From positions 1 to 49,008 of the forward strand of contig CAKUKR010000004.1 of the NCBI GenBank assembly GCA_934663645.1: DNA of 49,008 nt, read 5' to 3'. Shown here one piece after another: positions 44,713-49,008 of the stretch; the first letter of the stretch is position 1; each line of letters opens with the position of its first letter. Below the pieces are notes generated by a model. It was not told the origin of the DNA, ran no database searches, and worked only from the letters and a program-made list of their open reading frames with translations. The stretch is from an uncultured Muribaculaceae bacterium. Lineage in GTDB: Bacteria > Bacteroidota > Bacteroidia > Bacteroidales > Muribaculaceae. The position numbers were made by a program, and so were the translations under genes.

Positions 44713-44749
44713 AAATGTTTCACCATTTCCTCAAATTGGTGAAACATTT
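44713..44749. repeat. Perfect 13-bp inverted repeat
   Basis: AAATGTTTCACCA (44713-44725) and TGGTGAAACATTT (44737-44749) with an 11-base spacer. It stands between the tRNA-Ala gene and the 3' end of the SulP gene. Read on the minus strand it is followed by TTTTGCC, so it may end the SulP transcript. Confidence 0.6.
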
Positions 44750-44842
44750 CCGCAACAGGCTTTGCCATACCACAGCAGTTTTTAACCCACCCGCGCCGTC
44801 TGTTTGTTCCCGCCATTTAGCGATGCGACGCTTTGCCGCCGA

Positions 44843-46546
44843 TCACTGGCGGGCAAAGCGGATGTCTGCAGCGAGGTTGTTGGCGACAACAACAGCCTTC
44901 GTAATGTGGTCACAGATGTGGTCCTTGCCCACAAGCTCCTCGATGCCCGATTTTTCAAGCGACAAGTGGACATTGTGACGCACGCCCGACAATACGACAT
45001 GGATGCCCTCGCGCTGCGACGACTTTATGAGTATCTCAAGGTTATGGATGGCAGTGGAGTCGATGAACGGCACTTTGCGCATACGCAATATGCGCACAAG
45101 CGGCTTGTCGCCCATTGAGCGCATCATCTCGTCAAACTTTGTCGCCACGCCGAAGAAGAACGGCCCGTCGATTTCGTACACCTCAACTCCCTGTTCGAGG
45201 TTGAGTATCTCATGCTGCGTGGTTTCCTGCCCGTCGGCGATGTCTATCTGCTCGCCGAAACGGTGTATGGCAGTGTTCTCCATGACACGGCGCAAGAACA
45301 GCAGTATCGCCAGCAGCAGTCCCAATTCTATGGCAATGGTCAGGTCGAAAACGACTGTGAGCAGGAACGTCACTATCATTACCGTAACGTCAGACTTCGG
45401 GGTCTTCAGTATAGCCTTGACCGTACGCCAGCCGCTCATGTTGTATGACACCATAATCAGCACGCCGGCGAGGCACGCCATCGGGACAAGGTTGATGAGC
45501 GGCATCAGGAACAGGAATATCAGCAACAGAACGACTGCATGAACTACGCCGGCAACGGGCGTGCGGCCGCCGTTGGTGATGTTGGTCATCGTGCGGGCTA
45601 TCGCGCCGGTCACGGGTATTCCGCCAAAGAACGGCACTACCACATTAGCCACACCCTGCCCTATCAGCTCTGTATTGCAGTCAGTGTTTGACCCGGTCGC
45701 GCCGTCTGCCACCGTAGCCGAAAGCAGCGACTCTATCGCACCCAGCATAGCAATGGTAAACGCCGACGGCAACAGCGCGTTGATTGTAGCCATGTTGATT
45801 TCTATGGCATGGGGCGCAGGGATCGCCCCGGAAAGGTTGTGGAACCGGTCGCCGATAGTTTCCACACCATCAAGACCGGCAAACTCCCGCAGCAGCCATA
45901 CGGCTACCGTCACAACAATAATAGCGACCAAAGCGCCGGGGAGGCGTTTGCTGATGTAGGGCGCGGCTATGATTATGGCAAGCGACACCAGTCCCACGAT
46001 GAGAGTAGGCAGGTGCATCGTGCCGAAATGCGACAGGTATACTCCCCACTTGGAGATGAAGTCCGACGGCAGCTCGCCCGTCTGCAGACCGAAGAAGTCG
46101 GTTATCTGCGTTGAGAATATGGTCACGGCAATGCCAGACGTAAACCCTATGACAATCGGGTACGGAATGAACTTTATGACCGTGCCAAGCCTGAACAGCC
46201 CTAGCCCAACCAGTATAAGCCCTGCAAGGACTGTAGCAATCGCAAGTCCCGTAAGCCCGAACTGCTGAATGATGCCGTATATTATGACAATGAACGCGCC
46301 CGTCGGCCCGCCTATCTGAACCGAGCAGCCGCCAAATGCGGAGACAAGGAAGCCGCCGATGACAGCAGTTATCAGCCCGACCGTCGGCGTTACGCCTGAT
46401 GCGATGCCGAATGCCACGGCAAGCGGCAATGCCACTATGCCAACCACAATGCCGGCTATCGCGTCATCCTTGAACTGCGTGGCACTGTAGCCGCGCAGCG
46501 ACGTGAACAGCTTGGGGCGGAACGGTATTCTCGAAACTATATTCAT
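44843..46546 (-). CDS. SulP family inorganic anion transporter with STAS domain
   Basis: From the preferred start the protein has 567 residues: a SLC26/SulP core of 10-14 membrane segments (opening with DDAIAGIVVGIVALPLAVAF, then GGCSVQIGGPTGAFIVIIYG and GVANVVVPFFGGIPVTGAIA) and a cytoplasmic STAS domain from about residue 440 (EVYEIDGPFFFGVATKFDEM, IDSTAIHNLEILIK). SulP proteins move sulfate, bicarbonate or dicarboxylates; the substrate cannot be told. An ATG at 46603 would add 19 residues; the ATG at 46546 (MNIVSRIPFRPKLF) begins the conserved part. A minus-strand -7 box lies upstream at 46671-46678. Confidence 0.92.
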   Translation of the reverse strand: MNIVSRIPFRPKLFTSLRGYSATQFKDDAIAGIVVGIVALPLAVAFGIASGVTPTVGLITAVIGGFLVSAFGGCSVQIGGPTGAFIVIIYGIIQQFGLTGLAIATVLAGLILVGLGLFRLGTVIKFIPYPIVIGFTSGIAVTIFSTQITDFFGLQTGELPSDFISKWGVYLSHFGTMHLPTLIVGLVSLAIIIAAPYISKRLPGALVAIIVVTVAVWLLREFAGLDGVETIGDRFHNLSGAIPAPHAIEINMATINALLPSAFTIAMLGAIESLLSATVADGATGSNTDCNTELIGQGVANVVVPFFGGIPVTGAIARTMTNITNGGRTPVAGVVHAVVLLLIFLFLMPLINLVPMACLAGVLIMVSYNMSGWRTVKAILKTPKSDVTVMIVTFLLTVVFDLTIAIELGLLLAILLFLRRVMENTAIHRFGEQIDIADGQETTQHEILNLEQGVEVYEIDGPFFFGVATKFDEMMRSMGDKPLVRILRMRKVPFIDSTAIHNLEILIKSSQREGIHVVLSGVRHNVHLSLEKSGIEELVGKDHICDHITKAVVVANNLAADIRFARQ

Positions 46547-46670
46547 GGTATCAGTAGATAAATATGTTGCACAAGTTCCACTATCTACATTTGCCGCAGC
46601 CATGACACCTGCCGCAATCCCAAATCACTGAATTACAGACGCATACCATTTCCAGCGAGCAAATGAAGCG

Positions 46671-46678
46671 CAAAGTTA
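46671..46678 (-). promoter_or_regulatory. -7 element of the SulP gene
   Basis: Read on the minus strand: TAACTTTG. No TTG is found 20 bases further upstream. Confidence 0.5.
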
Positions 46679-46700
46679 CTCATTTTTCCGCTATCAAGGG

Positions 46701-46731
46701 CTGAAAGTCTCGGTCAAAATTAGTAATTTCG
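46701..46731 (+). promoter_or_regulatory. Possible promoter of rpiB
   Basis: CTG (46701-46703) in place of TTG, 20 bases, TAATTTCG (46724-46731). The -7 box is the TTCG variant and the start codon lies 23 bases on, just as for the DUF3127 gene. Confidence 0.4.
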
Positions 46732-46753
46732 CGAAAAACAAAAACACCGAAAG

Positions 46754-47188
46754 ATGAGCAGAATAGCATTCGCCTCCGACCACGCGGGGTATGAACTGAA
46801 ACAGGAATTGGAAAAGTACGTGTCCGAAAAGGGGTATTCATACACCGACTTCGGCACTGACAGCACCGCATCATGCGACTACCCGGACTATGCACACCCG
46901 GCGGCAATAGCCATTGAAAAGGGGGAATGTGACTTCGGCATCTGCATGTGCGGCTCTGGCAACGGCATACAGATGACTCTCAACAAGCATCAGGGCATAC
47001 GCGCAGCCCTCTGCTGGAAGCCGGAGCTCGCCGCCCTCGCCAAGGCCCACAACAACGCCAACGTGCTTGTGCTGCCTGCCCGGTTCATCACCGCGGAGGA
47101 AGCAAAGAAAATCGTCGATGAATACCTCAACACCCAGTTTGAGGGAGGCCGCCACCAACGCCGCATCGACAAGATTCCCGTAAAATAA
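46754..47188 (+). CDS. rpiB: Ribose-5-phosphate isomerase B
   Basis: The 144-residue enzyme shows RIAFASDHAGYELKQEL (D9, H10), YPDYAHPAA, the active-site CMCGSGNGIQMTLNKHQGIR, and a C-terminal QRRIDKI, all typical of RpiB/LacAB isomerases. It interconverts ribose-5-phosphate and ribulose-5-phosphate. An allose-6-phosphate isomerase activity is possible in this family. folB starts three bases after its stop, so both are likely on one transcript. Confidence 0.95.
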   Translation: MSRIAFASDHAGYELKQELEKYVSEKGYSYTDFGTDSTASCDYPDYAHPAAIAIEKGECDFGICMCGSGNGIQMTLNKHQGIRAALCWKPELAALAKAHNNANVLVLPARFITAEEAKKIVDEYLNTQFEGGRHQRRIDKIPVK

Positions 47189-47191
47189 CAC

Positions 47192-47551
47192 ATGGACGGA
47201 CGCATAACAATCGCCCTCGAACATCTCCGCATTTACGCACACCACGGCGTAATGGAACAGGAACGGACAGTCGGCAACGAATTCATTGCCGACCTGTCCC
47301 TCGACATTGACGCGACAGAGGGGATGCGCCATGACCAGCTCGACGGCACAATATCATACGCGGACATCTACGCCGTCGTCGCTGAGCAGATGCAGACACC
47401 CTCACGCACGCTCGAACACGCCGCCGTACGCATAGCCGAAGCCCTGCGCAGCGGCTTCCAGCAGATCAAATCAGGCAGCGTCAAGATAACCAAGGTCACA
47501 CCGCCGATACCGGGCATCTGCGGCTCTGCCTCCGTAACATACACGTTCTGA
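47192..47551 (+). CDS. folB: Dihydroneopterin aldolase
   Basis: The 119-residue protein matches FolB: ALEHLRIYAHHGVMEQERT near the start, NEFIADLSLDID, TISYADIYAVV, SRTLEHAAVRIAEAL, and VKITKVTPPIPG with the family's K-P region near the end. It cleaves dihydroneopterin to hydroxymethyl-dihydropterin in folate synthesis. It follows rpiB by three bases. No further folate genes are in the window. Confidence 0.93.
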   Translation: MDGRITIALEHLRIYAHHGVMEQERTVGNEFIADLSLDIDATEGMRHDQLDGTISYADIYAVVAEQMQTPSRTLEHAAVRIAEALRSGFQQIKSGSVKITKVTPPIPGICGSASVTYTF

Positions 47552-47612
47552 CAACATTACGCCATACAGTGAAAACACGGCAAAAATTTATCGCAATTTT
47601 TCCGCCGTAAAA

Positions 47613-47644
47613 TTTGGTCAGTCCGCAGATTGTTGCTAACTTTG
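47613..47644 (+). promoter_or_regulatory. Promoter of the tRNA-Arg pair
   Basis: TTTG (47613-47616), 20 bases, TAACTTTG (47637-47644), both full matches; the first tRNA begins about 35 bases downstream. Confidence 0.8.
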
Positions 47645-47673
47645 CACTCGCAAAACGGAAACGGATTGCACCC

Positions 47674-47754
47674 CAATTGGGTCCGCTAGCTCAACTGAAT
47701 AGAGCATCTGACTACGGATCAGAAGGTTACAGGTTTGAATCCTGTGCGGATCAC
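47674..47754 (+). repeat. 81-bp direct repeat unit 1 (tRNA-Arg plus leader)
   Basis: Identical to 47794-47874. The repeat includes the mature tRNA, six bases of 5' leader (CAATTG) and one base after the discriminator. Confidence 0.9.
47680..47753 (+). tRNA. tRNA-Arg (anticodon ACG), copy 1
   Basis: Acceptor GGTCCGC/GCGGATC (one G-U pair), D-stem GCTC/GAGC, anticodon stem TCTGA/TCAGA with loop CTACGGA (anticodon ACG, 47714-47716) and T-stem ACAGG/CCTGT with loop TTTGAAT. The discriminator is A; CCA is not encoded. A34 would be expected to be modified to inosine. An identical copy follows 120 bases on. Confidence 0.95.
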
Positions 47755-47793
47755 TATAGTGGTTATTACCATTGAAAGTTTGTGGTTTTAGTA

Positions 47794-47874
47794 CAATTGG
47801 GTCCGCTAGCTCAACTGAATAGAGCATCTGACTACGGATCAGAAGGTTACAGGTTTGAATCCTGTGCGGATCAC
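47794..47874 (+). repeat. 81-bp direct repeat unit 2 (tRNA-Arg plus leader)
   Basis: Second unit of the pair, offset exactly 120 bases from the first. Flanking bases differ outside these limits. Confidence 0.9.
47800..47873 (+). tRNA. tRNA-Arg (anticodon ACG), copy 2
   Basis: Identical over the whole mature sequence to the copy at 47680-47753 (anticodon 47834-47836). There is no separate promoter in the 46-base spacer, so both are probably cut from one transcript ending at the terminator just downstream. Confidence 0.95.
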
Positions 47875-47878
47875 CCAG

Positions 47879-47914
47879 AGCGGTTGCCTTGCGAAAGGGA
47901 CCGCTTACTTTTTA
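47879..47914 (+). terminator. Terminator of the tRNA-Arg pair
   Basis: AGCGGT (47879-47884) pairs with ACCGCT (47900-47905), with CCTT/AAGG pairing inside, followed by TACTTTTTA. Confidence 0.75.
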
Positions 47915-47946
47915 TTTGCACAATCCGACTATAATTAGTATCTTTG
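47915..47946 (+). promoter_or_regulatory. Promoter of the C25 peptidase gene
   Basis: TTTG (47915-47918), 20 bases, TATCTTTG (47939-47946). The -33 box directly abuts the preceding terminator T-run; the ATG lies 31 bases after the -7 box. Confidence 0.8.
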
Positions 47947-47977
47947 CCACATTAACATCATACTTAAATCTATAAAT

Positions 47978-49008
47978 ATGAAAAAACTCACACTCTTATT
48001 GCTGCTTGCGGCTGCGCTTGCCGGCATCCCTGCGGCTCACGCCGGGACGGAACAGGCAGTGCGGACGTATGACACGTCGGCATTGCGCAGCGAGGGGGTG
48101 ACGGCGGAGGGCGTGCAGTACACGCGGCTGTCGTGGGAAGGGCTGGAAATGACGGCATCCCCCGGAGAGCCGGAACTGCCTGTGGAGTACGTCCGCTTCC
48201 TCGTGCCGGTGTACACGAACAACTTCACTGCGTCGGTTAGCGGCGTTACGCACGGCAGCGCCTTGCAGACGATGTACCGCATCTACCCCGGGCAGGAGCC
48301 GGTGACTACCAACCACGAAGGCCTGGTGCCGTTCACCGCGCCGCTCGAGAGCGCGTACACGCTGACGCTCCCCGTGAGGGCGGAAGTCGTCTCCGACGGC
48401 TTCGTGGACGGCTGCAACCACATAGTGACGGTTGCGGTCTACCCGACGACCTACTCTCCGTCAAACGGCACGGTGATGCCGGCGAGCCGCCTGACGGTGA
48501 CATTGAACTACGACGACTGCACGGCGGCAGACCTTAAGGACACGCCGATATTCCCGCCGCACCGCTCGCGGCACATCGACGTGGGCGGCATGGTGGTCAA
48601 CGCGCAGCGGATGTCGAGCCGGCAGTACGCACCCGCAGCCGCTCCGCTCGACACGATGTCCGACCGCTACTACATCATCACTCCGCGCAGCCTTGCGGCC
48701 TCTTTCCGCGACCTCGCGGCATGGAAACGTCAGAAGGGCTACGACGTGGTGATAAAGCCGATAGAGGAAGTGTATGAGGAGTACCCCTACGGCGAGGGGC
48801 AGACTCACAGCTGCCAGTTCGCCGGCGGCGGCACTCACAGCGTCGAGGTGGTTGACGAGGCAGCAAGCCTGCGGACGTACCTGCAGGACGAGTTCAGCAA
48901 GCACGGCTCGTTTTTCTGCCTCCTCGCCGGAGACTACCATACCAATATGCCGATTCGCAAAGCGGCATGGGCTGACAACGAAAAATCGTATGATATGTAT
49001 ACAAACGT
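47978..49008 (+). CDS. Gingipain-like C25 peptidase, 5' part (cut by window end)
   Basis: The frame from the ATG at 47978 stays open to the last base (343 codons), so the gene is incomplete. The translation begins with a signal peptide (MKKLTLLLLLAAALAG, cleavage near AHAG), then a beta-rich propeptide-like part with GEPELPVEYVRFLVPV. From about residue 230 it matches the start of the peptidase C25 domain: YYIITPRSLAASFRDLAAWK with QKGYDVVIKPIEEVYEEYP, then LRTYLQDEFSKHG and FFCLLAGDYHTNMPIRK. Gingipain-family proteases are secreted cysteine endopeptidases, often type IX secretion substrates; the catalytic His/Cys and any C-terminal sorting domain lie outside the window. Codon choice (frequent CGG, ACG, GTG) looks different from neighbouring genes. 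Confidence 0.82.
   Translation, partial: MKKLTLLLLLAAALAGIPAAHAGTEQAVRTYDTSALRSEGVTAEGVQYTRLSWEGLEMTASPGEPELPVEYVRFLVPVYTNNFTASVSGVTHGSALQTMYRIYPGQEPVTTNHEGLVPFTAPLESAYTLTLPVRAEVVSDGFVDGCNHIVTVAVYPTTYSPSNGTVMPASRLTVTLNYDDCTAADLKDTPIFPPHRSRHIDVGGMVVNAQRMSSRQYAPAAAPLDTMSDRYYIITPRSLAASFRDLAAWKRQKGYDVVIKPIEEVYEEYPYGEGQTHSCQFAGGGTHSVEVVDEAASLRTYLQDEFSKHGSFFCLLAGDYHTNMPIRKAAWADNEKSYDMYTN

Noticed and set aside
44589..44842. Possible integrated element or attachment site beside tRNA-Ala
   Set aside because: No integrase, no repeat of the tRNA 3' end and no foreign genes are seen; only hairpins are present.
44646..44978. 110-codon plus-strand frame after the tRNA-Ala gene
   Set aside because: It overlaps the 3' end of the SulP gene on the opposite strand, begins in the terminator region and has no recognisable features.
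47996..48940. Minus-strand frames opposite the C25 peptidase (47996-48421, 48461-48940)
   Set aside because: The plus-strand reading gives a signal peptide, a promoter and C25 similarity; the opposite frames are unsupported shadows.

Overview
The window reads as chromosomal DNA of a member of the Bacteroidales (Bacteroidota). GC content looks like the mid-50s percent by eye, and ATA/CGC codon use makes a Muribaculaceae-like lineage plausible, but I cannot fix the family. Support for the order comes from several places: promoters of the Bacteroidota type (TTG or TTTG, then TAnnTTTG, at a constant 20-base spacing in twelve cases); family-typical proteins (DUF3127, a FadL-type outer-membrane barrel, a DUF5686/carboxypeptidase-like barrel, an animal-type GT3 glycogen synthase, a two-subunit PyrDK dihydroorotate dehydrogenase, an EF-G2 paralog, a gingipain-type C25 peptidase); and tRNA genes without an encoded CCA end. 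No phage, transposon, CRISPR array or rRNA was seen.

Layout. 1-6911: a secreted Trp/Tyr-rich protein of unknown function, an outer-membrane barrel, an SSB-like DUF3127 protein, a HAD phosphatase, the replication-repair ATPase RarA, and a convergent GT2 glycosyltransferase. 7267-16256: the HtpG chaperone, an EF-G paralog with a degenerate GTPase centre, then glycogen synthase and glucan phosphorylase as a pair. 16331-19915, minus strand: a DUF805 / double-TonB-domain pair that looks AT-richer than its surroundings, and DnaK. 20310-23507: a flavodiiron protein, a uracil-DNA glycosylase-family protein, a DedA membrane protein and ribulose-phosphate epimerase in one run. 23535-27223, minus strand: a three-gene O-acylation module (SGNH esterase, MBOAT, DHHW protein). 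27378-35352: TamB, FtsY, RimO and isochorismate synthase. 35368-41525: a DUF5686 barrel (minus), a CYTH protein (plus), and an M23 peptidase - MerR - pyrK - pyrD operon (minus). 41715-44588: alaS followed by a tRNA-Ala gene. 44843-49008: a SulP transporter, rpiB-folB, a tandem tRNA-Arg pair and the 5' part of a C25 protease cut by the window edge.

How the genes fit together. Most are housekeeping. Three themes stand out: carbon limitation (EF-G2-like translocase beside glycogen synthesis and breakdown), stress and repair (HtpG, DnaK, RarA, SSB-like protein, flavodiiron protein, UDG-family protein), and the cell envelope (OM barrels, TamB, O-acylation trio, M23 peptidase, GT2, TonB-like protein). 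The most distinctive items are the EF-G paralog, whose catalytic His position is Ala and whose upstream region carries a perfect 22-bp palindrome; the divergent alaS/M23 promoter built from one perfect inverted repeat; and the DUF3127 protein ending in an SSB-type acidic tip close to rarA.
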